A stretch of DNA of 41,208 nt from an uncultured Clostridium sp. GTDB taxonomy: Bacteria > Bacillota > Clostridia > Clostridiales > Clostridiaceae. The notes under the pieces were generated by a model. The model saw only the letters and a list, made by a program, of their open reading frames with translations, made no database searches and was not told where the DNA came from. The stretch is from assembly GCF_934754925.1 (NCBI RefSeq), contig NZ_CAKVJA010000023.1:1-41208 (forward strand), given 5' to 3'. Both the position numbers and the translations under genes were made by a program. The number at the start of each line of letters is the position of its first letter. Positions within the stretch are counted from its first letter, which is position 1. Below, piece by piece: positions 7,405 through 14,948 of the stretch.

Positions 7405-8718
7405 TTATATATATTCAAAATATTTTCTTTTTATCAGTTCTTTATCATCATCATTTAAATATTCTCTAATTTCATTTTCTTTTAATTCAATATATCTATC
7501 TAATACCTCTTGTCCTATTATTTCCTTTATAAATTTACTATTCTTGGCAATACTTAACGCCTCTTCAAGACTTTCTGGTAATGTATCTATATTTTTTAGT
7601 ATATCGTCACCTGCAGTATATAAATTTTCATTTATTGCTTCTGGTAATTTAATTGAATTTTCAATTCCATAAAGCCCAGCTCCTATAATTAAAGCAAAAG
7701 CAATATATGGATTTATAGCTGAATCTGGAGATCTCAATTCTATTCTTGTCTTTTCTCCAGTTGCTGCTGGTATTCTAATTAATTGAGAGCGATTTTGATG
7801 AGACCATGATATATATTTAGGTGCTTCAAACTTTCCAAACCTCTCATAAGAATTCACTAATGGATTTAAAAATAAAGTTATTTCCTTGACTTTGCTTAGT
7901 ATTCCCGCTATAAAGCTTTTAACACTTTCTTGATCCCACTTATTATTTTCAAATATATTAATCCCATTTTTTGATAGTGATAAATTTATATGAAGACCAT
8001 TTCCACTATTGTCCTCTATTGGTTTTGGCATAAAAGAAGCAAAAAGTCCATTTCTTGCAGCTATTGCTTTTACAACAGATTTAAATGTTATAAAATTATC
8101 TGCAGCTGTAAGAGAATCACTATACTTAAAATCTATCTCATTTTGTCCTGGTCCTTGTTCGTGATGAGAACTTTCCGGACTTATACCCATTTCTTCTAAA
8201 CATAAGCATATTTCTCTTCTTATGTTTTCTCCCTTATCTATAGGTGCTATATCCAAATAACCACCTTTGTCATGGGTTACCATAGTAGGCTCCCCGTCCT
8301 CATCGGTCTTAAATAAATAAAATTCACATTCAGTTCCTATATAAGGTGTGTATCCCTTTGCCATACACTTTTTAATCATATTTCTTAATATATCTCTACT
8401 ATCATAAATAAATTTTTCTTTTTCCGGTGTTCTTATATCACAAAAAAACCTAACAACTCTTCCCTGCTGTGGCCTCCAAGGTAATACACTCAAAGTACTT
8501 GGATCAGGAAATAATAATAAATCTGATTTAGAGACATCTGCAAACCCTTTAATTGCTGATGCATCAAAAGAAACCCCCTCTTTGAAAGCTCGCTCTAATT
8601 CATTTGGCATAATCGAAATATTCTTTTGAGTCCCAAAAAGATCACAAAAAGCTAATCTTATAAATTTAACATCATTTTCTTTAATAAACTGTAACACTTC
8701 TCTAACAGCATATGTCAT
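7405..8718 (-). CDS. glnA: Glutamine synthetase type I
   Basis: This enzyme joins ammonium to glutamate using ATP, the main assimilation step. At 437 residues it is the length of the Gram-positive GSI-alpha class, which is feedback-inhibited rather than adenylylated. Visible signatures are SFDASAIKGFADVSKSDLLL in the N-terminal domain, the HHEQGPGQNEIDFKYS metal/substrate region, GNGLHINLS, the glutamate/ATP site with RSQLIRIPAA and the C-terminal RIELRSPDSAINPY motif. The ATG follows GGGGGAAGAG. A promoter and a hairpin leader with terminator lie upstream (8835-8980), and an ANTAR regulator follows downstream, so transcription is probably controlled by antitermination. A second, unrelated-class synthetase (glnN) is divergent from it. 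Confidence 0.96.
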   Translation of the reverse strand: MTYAVREVLQFIKENDVKFIRLAFCDLFGTQKNISIMPNELERAFKEGVSFDASAIKGFADVSKSDLLLFPDPSTLSVLPWRPQQGRVVRFFCDIRTPEKEKFIYDSRDILRNMIKKCMAKGYTPYIGTECEFYLFKTDEDGEPTMVTHDKGGYLDIAPIDKGENIRREICLCLEEMGISPESSHHEQGPGQNEIDFKYSDSLTAADNFITFKSVVKAIAARNGLFASFMPKPIEDNSGNGLHINLSLSKNGINIFENNKWDQESVKSFIAGILSKVKEITLFLNPLVNSYERFGKFEAPKYISWSHQNRSQLIRIPAATGEKTRIELRSPDSAINPYIAFALIIGAGLYGIENSIKLPEAINENLYTAGDDILKNIDTLPESLEEALSIAKNSKFIKEIIGQEVLDRYIELKENEIREYLNDDDKELIKRKYFEYI

Positions 8719-8834
8719 ATCTCTTCCCCCTGTTAACTATAAATATATAATATTTTATAATAGCTTTTGCTCTTGAATTAACAACATAATATTTCCTTTA
8801 TACTACAACTCTATTAAAAATATCTTAAAACATT

Positions 8835-8942
8835 AAAAAGGTGCTCATCAAATAAATTTTTTAAATCTATAGTTATCATAAGACAATTTTATCTTATGAT
8901 TAATCAATACCTTTAAAAAACATTTGATGAACACCTTTGTTC
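8835..8942 (-). promoter_or_regulatory. glnA leader: ANTAR-type hairpin overlapping a terminator
   Basis: Read on the minus strand, the transcript begins near 8945 and quickly forms GAAC-[AAAGGU]-GUUC (8942 to 8929), a four-pair stem with a six-base loop having A1 and G4. The loop and 3' arm are also the 5' arm of a long terminator: AAAGGTGTTCATCAAAT (8938-8922) pairs with ATTTGATGAGCACCTTT at 8853-8837, followed by T. The interior holds a second perfect hairpin (ATCATAAGA/TCTTATGAT). The two folds exclude each other, which is the ANTAR antitermination design. The outer stem has a G-U pair on this strand that would be a C-A mismatch on the other, supporting the minus orientation. Confidence 0.75.
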
Positions 8943-8951
8943 TTTTCTAAT

Positions 8952-8980
8952 ATTATACAATATAAACACTTTTTTATCAA
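8952..8980 (-). promoter_or_regulatory. glnA sigma-A promoter
   Basis: The minus strand reads TTGATA (8975-8980), 17 bp, TATAAT (8952-8957), close to consensus. It places the transcript start a few bases before the glnA leader hairpin. Confidence 0.82.
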
Positions 8981-9021
8981 CATTTGTAATTTCATTTTTT
9001 TACTTTTTTTCAAAAAAACTA

Positions 9022-9050
9022 TTTACATTTTTAAAATTTGGGCATATAAT
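9022..9050 (+). promoter_or_regulatory. glnN sigma-A promoter
   Basis: TTTACA (9022-9027), 17 bp, TATAAT (9045-9050). Transcription would start near 9057, immediately before the glnN leader hairpin. It is divergent from the glnA promoter, with 41 bp between the two -35 elements. Confidence 0.82.
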
Positions 9051-9060
9051 ACTTACATAA

Positions 9061-9112
9061 ACAGCAAAGGCGCTGTGGACTATATAAAAAGTCCACGGTG
9101 CCTTTTTCTATT
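9061..9112 (+). promoter_or_regulatory. glnN leader: ANTAR-type hairpin overlapping a terminator
   Basis: ACAGC-[AAAGGC]-GCTGT (9061-9076) is a perfect five-pair hairpin with loop A1 and G4. Its loop and 3' arm are reused as the 5' arm of a 16-pair terminator (9066-9081 with 9090-9105, two wobbles) that ends in a T run at 9103-9107. The ANTAR-stabilised small hairpin and the terminator cannot coexist. The glnN ribosome binding site AAAGGGGG follows. Confidence 0.85.
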
Positions 9113-9131
9113 TTAAAGGGGGTTATTAATT

Positions 9132-11225
9132 ATGAAAGATATACCAAATCTATTTGGAAGTTTAGTTTTTAATGATAGCGTTATGAAAGCAAGGTTGCCT
9201 AAAGAAACTTATAAAGAATTGAAGAATACTATTAAAGCTGGTAAGCATCTTGATTTAGCAGTTGCTAATGTTGTTGCAAATGCAATGAAAGATTGGGCTA
9301 TAGAAAAAGGTGCAACTCACTATACTCACTGGTTCCAACCTATGACTGGTGTTACTGCTGAAAAACATGATAGCTTTATTTCACCTGATAAAGATGGAAA
9401 TATAATAATGGAATTCTCAGGTAAGGAACTTGTCCAAGGTGAACCTGATGCTTCAAGCTTTCCATCTGGTGGCCTTAGAGCTACATTCGAGGCTAGAGGA
9501 TATACAGCTTGGGACCCAACTTCTTATGCATTTATAAAGGATGGAACTTTATGTATACCTACTGCTTTCTGTTCATATAGCGGAGAAGCATTGGATAAGA
9601 AAACTCCAGTTTTACGTTCAATGCAAGCCTTAAATAAACAAGCATTACGTATATTAAAGCTTTTCGGAAAAGATGATGTTAAAAAAGTTATAACTACCGT
9701 AGGTCCTGAGCAAGAATATTTCCTTGTTGATAAAGAAATGTATGAAAAAAGACCTGATTTAGTTTTTTGTGGTAGAACTTTATTTGGTGCAAGACCTCCA
9801 AAGGGCCAAGAAATGGAAGATCATTACTTCGGCACTATTAAATCTAGGGTTTCAGCTTATATGAAAGACCTTGAAGAAGAGCTTTGGAAACTTGGTGTAT
9901 TAGCTAAAACTAAGCATAACGAAGTTGCTCCAGCACAACATGAACTTGCACCTATATTTACCACAACTAATATAGCCACAGATCATAACCAACTTACAAT
10001 GGAGCTTATGAAATCTATTGCTAATAAACATGGATTATCATGCTTACTTCATGAAAAACCATTCGCTGGAGTAAATGGTAGCGGTAAGCACAACAACTGG
10101 TCAATTTCTACAGATACAGGGGTTAACCTTTTAGAACCTGGTGACACTCCATCTGAAAATGCACAGTTCTTATTATTCTTATCAGCAGTTATTAAAGCTG
10201 TTGATGATTATCAAGATTTACTACGTGTTTCTGTTGCAAGTGCTGGAAATGACCATAGACTTGGTGCTAACGAAGCTCCTCCTGCTATAGTTTCTATGTT
10301 CCTTGGAGATGAATTAACAGATATAATTACAGCCATAGAAAATGGTACAAACTATATAGATAAAGGTAAGAGTGAAATGGAAATTGGTGTTCGTGTATTA
10401 CCTAAGTTCTTTAAAGATACTACTGATAGAAATAGAACTTCACCATTCGCTTTTACTGGCAACAAATTTGAATTTAGAATGCTTGGTTCTACATTCTCAA
10501 TTGCAGGTCCTAATATTGTTTTAAACACTATCGTTGCTGAGGAATTAAGACAATTTGCAGACACTTTAGAAAAGAGTACTAACTTTGATGAGGATTTAAA
10601 TACTCTTATCAAAAATACAATAAGAGATCATAAGAGAATTATATTTAATGGAAATAACTACTCAGATGATTGGATACAAGAAGCAGAAAAGAGAGGTTTA
10701 TTAAACTTAAAAACTACTCCAGATGCTCTTCCTTATTTTATTCATAGTAAAAATGTTGAATTATTTACTAAACATCACGTTTTCTCTGAAAGTGAATTAT
10801 ATTCAAGATATGAAATTTTAATGGAAAATTACTGTAAAACTATTCATATAGAAGCTTTAACTATGATTGATATGGTTAAAAAATATATAATTCCTTCTGT
10901 TTTAAGCTATCAAGGTGAAATTGCAGGAATAGCAAATAGTAAAAAACAACTTATTCCTACGCTTTCATGTGAATTAGAAGAAAAATTACTTCAAGATCTA
11001 TCAAGATTGGGAAATTACCTTTATGCTAAACTAGATACTTTAGAAACATCTGTATTAAATGCAAAGAATAATTCCGATTTACTTGAAAGTGCAAAATACT
11101 ATAGAGAATCAATATTTATCAACATGCAACACTTACGTGGAGTAGTTGACGAACTTGAAACATTAATAGGTAAGAATCACTGGCCTCTTCCTACCTATGG
11201 AGAACTTTTATTCAGTGTCGATTAA
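9132..11225 (+). CDS. glnN: Glutamine synthetase type III
   Basis: This 697-residue protein belongs to GSIII, the large dodecameric glutamine synthetase class of Bacteroides, cyanobacteria and some Firmicutes, usually about 700-730 residues. Typical GSIII features are THYTHWFQPMTGVTAEKHDS (about 60-80), SGGLRATFEARGYTAWDP, the metal-site segment GPEQEYFLVD (about 196), KHNEVAPAQHELAPIF (about 261), the GSGKHNNWS segment and NRTSPFAFTGNKFEFR. A C-terminal helical extension follows, ending GKNHWPLPTYGELLF. The ATG has a strong AAAGGGGG site. It lies behind an attenuated leader and is followed after only 8 bases by a second attenuator leading into the ammonium transporter gene, suggesting an operon with a switch in the middle. 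Function is sure; whether it or glnA dominates is unknown. Confidence 0.97.
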   Translation: MKDIPNLFGSLVFNDSVMKARLPKETYKELKNTIKAGKHLDLAVANVVANAMKDWAIEKGATHYTHWFQPMTGVTAEKHDSFISPDKDGNIIMEFSGKELVQGEPDASSFPSGGLRATFEARGYTAWDPTSYAFIKDGTLCIPTAFCSYSGEALDKKTPVLRSMQALNKQALRILKLFGKDDVKKVITTVGPEQEYFLVDKEMYEKRPDLVFCGRTLFGARPPKGQEMEDHYFGTIKSRVSAYMKDLEEELWKLGVLAKTKHNEVAPAQHELAPIFTTTNIATDHNQLTMELMKSIANKHGLSCLLHEKPFAGVNGSGKHNNWSISTDTGVNLLEPGDTPSENAQFLLFLSAVIKAVDDYQDLLRVSVASAGNDHRLGANEAPPAIVSMFLGDELTDIITAIENGTNYIDKGKSEMEIGVRVLPKFFKDTTDRNRTSPFAFTGNKFEFRMLGSTFSIAGPNIVLNTIVAEELRQFADTLEKSTNFDEDLNTLIKNTIRDHKRIIFNGNNYSDDWIQEAEKRGLLNLKTTPDALPYFIHSKNVELFTKHHVFSESELYSRYEILMENYCKTIHIEALTMIDMVKKYIIPSVLSYQGEIAGIANSKKQLIPTLSCELEEKLLQDLSRLGNYLYAKLDTLETSVLNAKNNSDLLESAKYYRESIFINMQHLRGVVDELETLIGKNHWPLPTYGELLFSVD

Positions 11226-11233
11226 ATAGTTAC

Positions 11234-11302
11234 TACACAATGGCGTGTACTTTACATTAGAGATTCATACTCTCTAGTAATGTATACGCCTATTGTTTTA
11301 TA
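11234..11302 (+). promoter_or_regulatory. glnN-amt intercistronic ANTAR-type hairpin and terminator
   Basis: TACAC-[AATGGC]-GTGTA (11234-11249) is a five-pair hairpin with a six-base loop, A1 and G4. Its loop and 3' arm form the start of a larger imperfect terminator (about 11238-11263 with 11271-11295, inner stem closing on TCATAC) followed by TTTTATAAAAAT. It begins 8 bases after the glnN stop. I found no promoter between glnN and this element, so it probably decides whether glnN transcripts continue into the transporter gene. Stem bulges make the terminator weaker than the other two. Confidence 0.72.
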
Positions 11303-11419
11303 AAAATATAAATTAATAAAGTTATAAGTTTTAAAAGTATATTCGGAATTATAAATAACAATATATTATTAATTTAATTCCTAACTCTTAACTTCTAACT
11401 ATTTTAAGGGGGTATATTT

Positions 11420-13114
11420 ATGTATTCAGCATTAGACACAATTTGGACATTACTTGGAGCCGCACTAGTATTTTTTATGCAAGCAGGATTTGCAATGGTA
11501 GAAACAGGATTTACAAGAGCCAAAAATGCCGGAAATATAATAATGAAAAATTTAATGGATTTTGCCATAGGTACTGTAGTATTTTGGTTTATAGGTTTTG
11601 GGCTTATGTTTGCAGGTGATGGCTCTATCATCGGAGGAATAGACCTTTTTATACAAGGTGATTATAGTAGTTCAATTCCAACATTTGCTTTTGTAATATT
11701 CCAAACAGTTTTCTGTGCCACTGCTGCTACCATAGTTTCTGGAGCTATGGCAGAAAGAACTAAATTTTCAGCTTATTGCTTGTACAGTTTAATAATTAGT
11801 GCCTTTATTTATCCTATTTCTGGTCATTGGATTTGGGGCGGTGGTTTCTTATCTCAAATGGGATTCCATGATTTTGCTGGTTCTACTGCAGTTCATACGG
11901 TTGGTGGTATTGCTGCTTTAATTGGTGCTAAAATTCTAGGTCCTCGTATTGGAAAGTATTCCAATGATGGAAGTGCTCATGCTATACCTGGACATAGCTT
12001 AACTTTAGGTGCCTTAGGCGTATTTATTCTTTGGTTTGCTTGGTTTGGATTTAATGGTTGTTCTACTGTTTCAATGACAGGTGATGCTTCAATATTATCT
12101 GCAAGTACTATTTTTATGACTACTAACATAGCTGCAGCAACATCTACTGTAACAGTTATGATAATAACTTGGCTTAGATATAAAAAACCTGATGTTTCTA
12201 TGACCTTAAATGGTTCATTAGCAGGCCTTGTCGCTATTACAGCTGGTTGTGATATGGTTAATCCTTTTGGTGCTTTCTTTATAGGCCTTATAGCTGGTAT
12301 TGCTGTTGTATTTGCTGTTGAATTTATAGAAAAGAAACTTAAAATAGATGATCCTGTTGGTGCAGTCTCTGTACATGGTGTATGTGGCGCCCTTGGTACT
12401 ATATTAACTGGATTCTTTGCTATTGATGGTGGATTATTTTATGGTGGTGGATTTAAATTCTTAGGCACTCAAATATTTGGTGTTTTATGTGTTATTGCTT
12501 GGGTTGCTATTACTATGACTATTATATTCTTAGCAATTAAACACACCGTTGGTCTTCGTGTTTCTACTGAAGAAGAAATTGAAGGTCTTGATAAAAAAGA
12601 ACATGGCCTTGAAAGTAGTTATGCCGATTTTATGCCTATGACATACCCTGTTACTAACATGGCATTAGTTGAAGACTCTACATCTATTGAGCCTGATAAT
12701 ATTAAAACTGATACTACAGATACAATACCAGTTGTTTACAACACCTCTAAATCAAATGCTAAGTTTACCAAAGTTGTTATACTAACTAAACAAGATAGAT
12801 TTGAAAGATTAAAGGTAGCTTTAGATAAACTAGGTATTACTGGTATGACTGTAACTAACGTTTTAGGATATGGCATGCAAAAAGGTTCTACCGATTTCTA
12901 TAGAGGTGTTCCTTTAGAAGTTACTTTGTTACCTCAACTAAAAGTAGAAATTGTTGTATGTAAGATTCCTGTAGATACATTGGTTAAGGTTATTAAGAAA
13001 GCTTTATATACCGGTAAAATTGGTGACGGTAAAATCTTTGTTGAGGATGTAGAAAATGTAATAAAAATTAGAACTAACGAAGAAGGATATGATGCTCTTC
13101 AAGATGAAGAATAA
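11420..13114 (+). CDS. amt: Ammonium transporter fused to a PII signalling domain
   Basis: This 564-residue protein has an Amt/Rh channel (residues 1 to about 390) and, after a Thr/Asp-rich linker, a complete PII (GlnK/GlnB) domain from about residue 449. Amt signatures include FMQAGFAMVETGFTRAKNA near the N-terminus, GSTAVHTVGGIAALIGA and DDPVGAVSVHGVCGALGTI with its pore His residues. In the PII part the Gln of GMQKG and Tyr of FYRG in the T loop are kept, as is the GKIGDGKIF B loop. At the position of E. coli PII Lys58, which contacts 2-oxoglutarate, this protein has Gln (LLPQLKVE). PII normally blocks Amt when nitrogen is plentiful; here gate and channel are one chain. AAGGGGG precedes the ATG, and an ANTAR-type attenuator lies upstream. 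Confidence 0.95.
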   Translation: MYSALDTIWTLLGAALVFFMQAGFAMVETGFTRAKNAGNIIMKNLMDFAIGTVVFWFIGFGLMFAGDGSIIGGIDLFIQGDYSSSIPTFAFVIFQTVFCATAATIVSGAMAERTKFSAYCLYSLIISAFIYPISGHWIWGGGFLSQMGFHDFAGSTAVHTVGGIAALIGAKILGPRIGKYSNDGSAHAIPGHSLTLGALGVFILWFAWFGFNGCSTVSMTGDASILSASTIFMTTNIAAATSTVTVMIITWLRYKKPDVSMTLNGSLAGLVAITAGCDMVNPFGAFFIGLIAGIAVVFAVEFIEKKLKIDDPVGAVSVHGVCGALGTILTGFFAIDGGLFYGGGFKFLGTQIFGVLCVIAWVAITMTIIFLAIKHTVGLRVSTEEEIEGLDKKEHGLESSYADFMPMTYPVTNMALVEDSTSIEPDNIKTDTTDTIPVVYNTSKSNAKFTKVVILTKQDRFERLKVALDKLGITGMTVTNVLGYGMQKGSTDFYRGVPLEVTLLPQLKVEIVVCKIPVDTLVKVIKKALYTGKIGDGKIFVEDVENVIKIRTNEEGYDALQDEE

Positions 13115-13115
13115 A

Positions 13116-13155
13116 AATAATGCCTGTATCACATAAGATACAGGCATTATTTTTA
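13116..13155. terminator. Bidirectional terminator after amt
   Basis: AATAATGCCTGTATC (13116-13130) pairs perfectly with 13137-13151, and T runs follow. It lies between convergent genes. Confidence 0.85.
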
Positions 13156-13229
13156 TATAAACACTAATAATATAATAACTTTTCTATCCTTTAAGCTATC
13201 TGTACTTATTTTATTAATTTTAATAAATT

Positions 13230-13697
13230 TTATTCTTTATCTTTTTCATCATCTTCTTCATTTTGTTGCTGTAATTTAACATCTTCATATAATTTATTAA
13301 AGGCTTCAAATCTTAGTATATTAGCAAATACACTTATTAAGTATGAATGAGCAACATTTTGATATGCAGCCAAATCGTTATTTTCCCCTCTATAAATATT
13401 ACTTACATCCTTTATATTTACTCTTCCTGATGCAACTATCCATAGCAATATATATCCTAACAAAACTAGTTTCTGGCTAAATAAGAATGCTTCTTCAGAA
13501 GTCTCACCTGTGTTATTTCTATCTTGTGCATCCAATATATCTAAATTAGCAGCATAGATATAATTTGAATAACCAGCTACTAAAAAAGCCACTCCTACCT
13601 TCTCCATATTTCCTAAACTAACTTCAACACTTGTAATATATTTATCTATGTTTTCTTTTTCATCATTATCTTTTCCGTCATAGCTCTTACTATTCAT
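13230..13697 (-). CDS. Hypothetical protein, possibly membrane-associated
   Basis: I do not recognise this 155-residue protein. Both ends are very charged (N-terminal DGKDNDEKENIDK, C-terminal QQQNEEDDEKDKE). The middle has a moderately hydrophobic stretch at about 34-50 (VGVAFLVAGYSNYIYAA) and a stronger one at about 76-90 (LVLLGYILLWIVASG), so it may be helical and peripheral or membrane-embedded. A weak GGAG-type site (AGGAGTT) precedes the ATG. It stands alone between the amt terminator and the tRNA operon. Clean frame, composition and start support a real gene. Confidence 0.62.
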   Translation of the reverse strand: MNSKSYDGKDNDEKENIDKYITSVEVSLGNMEKVGVAFLVAGYSNYIYAANLDILDAQDRNNTGETSEEAFLFSQKLVLLGYILLWIVASGRVNIKDVSNIYRGENNDLAAYQNVAHSYLISVFANILRFEAFNKLYEDVKLQQQNEEDDEKDKE

Positions 13698-13801
13698 TTT
13701 AACTCCTAAAAAAGCAATTCATAATATAGTATGAGTTTTAAATTTTATTGGTCAATATTATAAATAAAAGCTTTTTTAGATTAATTATTTTTAAGTAAAA
13801 T

Positions 13802-13833
13802 AAAAAAAGAAACTCTTTTGAGTTTCTTTTTTT
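13802..13833 (-). terminator. Terminator of the tRNA operon
   Basis: The minus strand has AAAAAAAGAAACTC, loop AAAA, then GAGTTTCTTTTTTT, starting directly at the 3' CCA of the last tRNA. Confidence 0.85.
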
Positions 13834-13908
13834 GGTGGCTTACCGGGGAATCGAACCCCGGACACCTTGATTAAAAGTCAAGTGCTCTACCGACTGAGCT
13901 AGTAAACC
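13833..13908 (-). tRNA. tRNA-Lys (UUU)
   Basis: The minus strand folds as a full cloverleaf: acceptor GGTTTAC/GTAAGCC, D arm GCTC..GAGC, anticodon loop CTTTTAA with anticodon TTT, and a T arm with TTCGATT. The discriminator is A and CCA is encoded. It is the last gene of a four-tRNA operon. Confidence 0.97.
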
Positions 13909-13913
13909 AAATA

Positions 13914-13990
<77 letters not shown>

Positions 13991-14043
13991 TTATTTAAAT
14001 CATTATTAACTTCGCATTACTGCTCGTTCCTAATGTTTTAAAA

Positions 14044-14117
14044 TGGAGCGGGTAGTGGGAATCGAACCCACCTTTCCAGCTTGGAAGGCTGGAGTATTAC
14101 CGATATACGATACCCGC
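14044..14117 (-). tRNA. tRNA-Gly (UCC)
   Basis: Acceptor GCGGGTA/TACCCGC, anticodon stem CCAGC/GCTGG around CTTCCAA with anticodon TCC, T loop TTCGATT, discriminator T and encoded CCA. Second gene of the operon. Confidence 0.97.
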
Positions 14118-14120
14118 AAA

Positions 14121-14195
14121 TGGTGACCCCTAGGGGAATCGAACCCCTGTTACCACCGTGAAAGGGTGGTGTCTTGACCGCTTGACCAAGGGGCC
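14121..14195 (-). tRNA. tRNA-Glu (UUC)
   Basis: Acceptor GGCCCCT/AGGGGTC, anticodon stem CCACC/GGTGG around CTTTCAC with anticodon TTC, T loop TTCGATT, discriminator A and encoded CCA. First gene of the operon, three bases before tRNA-Gly. Confidence 0.97.
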
Positions 14196-14224
14196 TTGCG
14201 TATGTCTTACTGACTACTTTTTGT

Positions 14225-14253
14225 ATATTACAGTGTTTTTAGACAAAAGTCAA
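14225..14253 (-). promoter_or_regulatory. tRNA operon promoter
   Basis: The minus strand has TTGACT (14248-14253), a 17-bp spacer and TAATAT (14225-14230), about 30 bp before tRNA-Glu. Confidence 0.72.
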
Positions 14254-14304
14254 CACTATTTTTAAATTTTTTTATGAAATTTTAAAAAAATTTTATGTAA
14301 ACAT

Positions 14305-14880
14305 TTAATGTTGAGCTATTTTTACAAATTCTTCCTGAGTATCTATATCAACTAACTCAATTCTATTATTAATATTTACTATTTTTAAATCATTTAAATT
14401 CCCCTTGATTATTACCTTTCCACCATTATCCCCTTCTAATGATAATAATTCATTAATATATTTTTTTGAAAATATAACTGGATTACCTTTATTATTTCCA
14501 CACCCAACACAAACTATACCTTTATCTCCTTTAATAAAATTATCTATTACTGAATTTAATGTCTGTATGGATATAAAAGGCTGATCACAAACCATAAACA
14601 TATATCCATCAGCATTTTTATCAAAATTTATACCTATTTTTATAGAACTAGAAATCCCTAAATTACTATTATTATTCATAACAACATTAATATTAGTATT
14701 CAATAAGGCCTCTTTTATCTCTTCATATTGAGTCACGCATATTATTTTATTTATTTTCAAATTAACTACTTTTTCAACTATATACATATATATTGGCTTA
14801 TTTTTATATATTGCCAACAACTTATTTCCATTAAACCTTTTACTATTTCCTGCAGCCAATAAAATTAAATTTATTTTCAT
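14305..14880 (-). CDS. mocA: MocA-like molybdenum cofactor cytidylyltransferase
   Basis: This 191-residue nucleotidyltransferase of the MobA/MocA fold opens with LILLAAGNSKRFNGNKLL, the nucleotide-binding loop, and has the metal-binding CDQPF motif at about residue 90. MocA adds CMP to molybdopterin, giving the MCD form used by xanthine dehydrogenase-type enzymes; MobA would add GMP. The location just downstream of three hydroxylase subunit genes favours the MocA role. A terminator-like hairpin (14911-14945) lies between it and the large subunit gene, so it may be partly uncoupled. A modest AGGAAG site precedes the ATG. The adjacent XdhC-like gene points to the same cofactor pathway. Confidence 0.82.
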   Translation of the reverse strand: MKINLILLAAGNSKRFNGNKLLAIYKNKPIYMYIVEKVVNLKINKIICVTQYEEIKEALLNTNINVVMNNNSNLGISSSIKIGINFDKNADGYMFMVCDQPFISIQTLNSVIDNFIKGDKGIVCVGCGNNKGNPVIFSKKYINELLSLEGDNGGKVIIKGNLNDLKIVNINNRIELVDIDTQEEFVKIAQH

Positions 14881-14910
14881 ATTTTATATCTTCCTATAAA
14901 AATTATTTTA

Positions 14911-14945
14911 ACAAAGGTGAAGCCTAAAATAAGACTTCACCTTTA
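14911..14945 (-). terminator. Hairpin between large hydroxylase subunit and mocA
   Basis: On the minus strand AAAGGTGAAG (14944-14935) pairs with CTTCACCTTT (14922-14913). The tail TTGTT is short, so it may be a partial terminator. Confidence 0.6.
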
Positions 14946-14948
14946 TTA

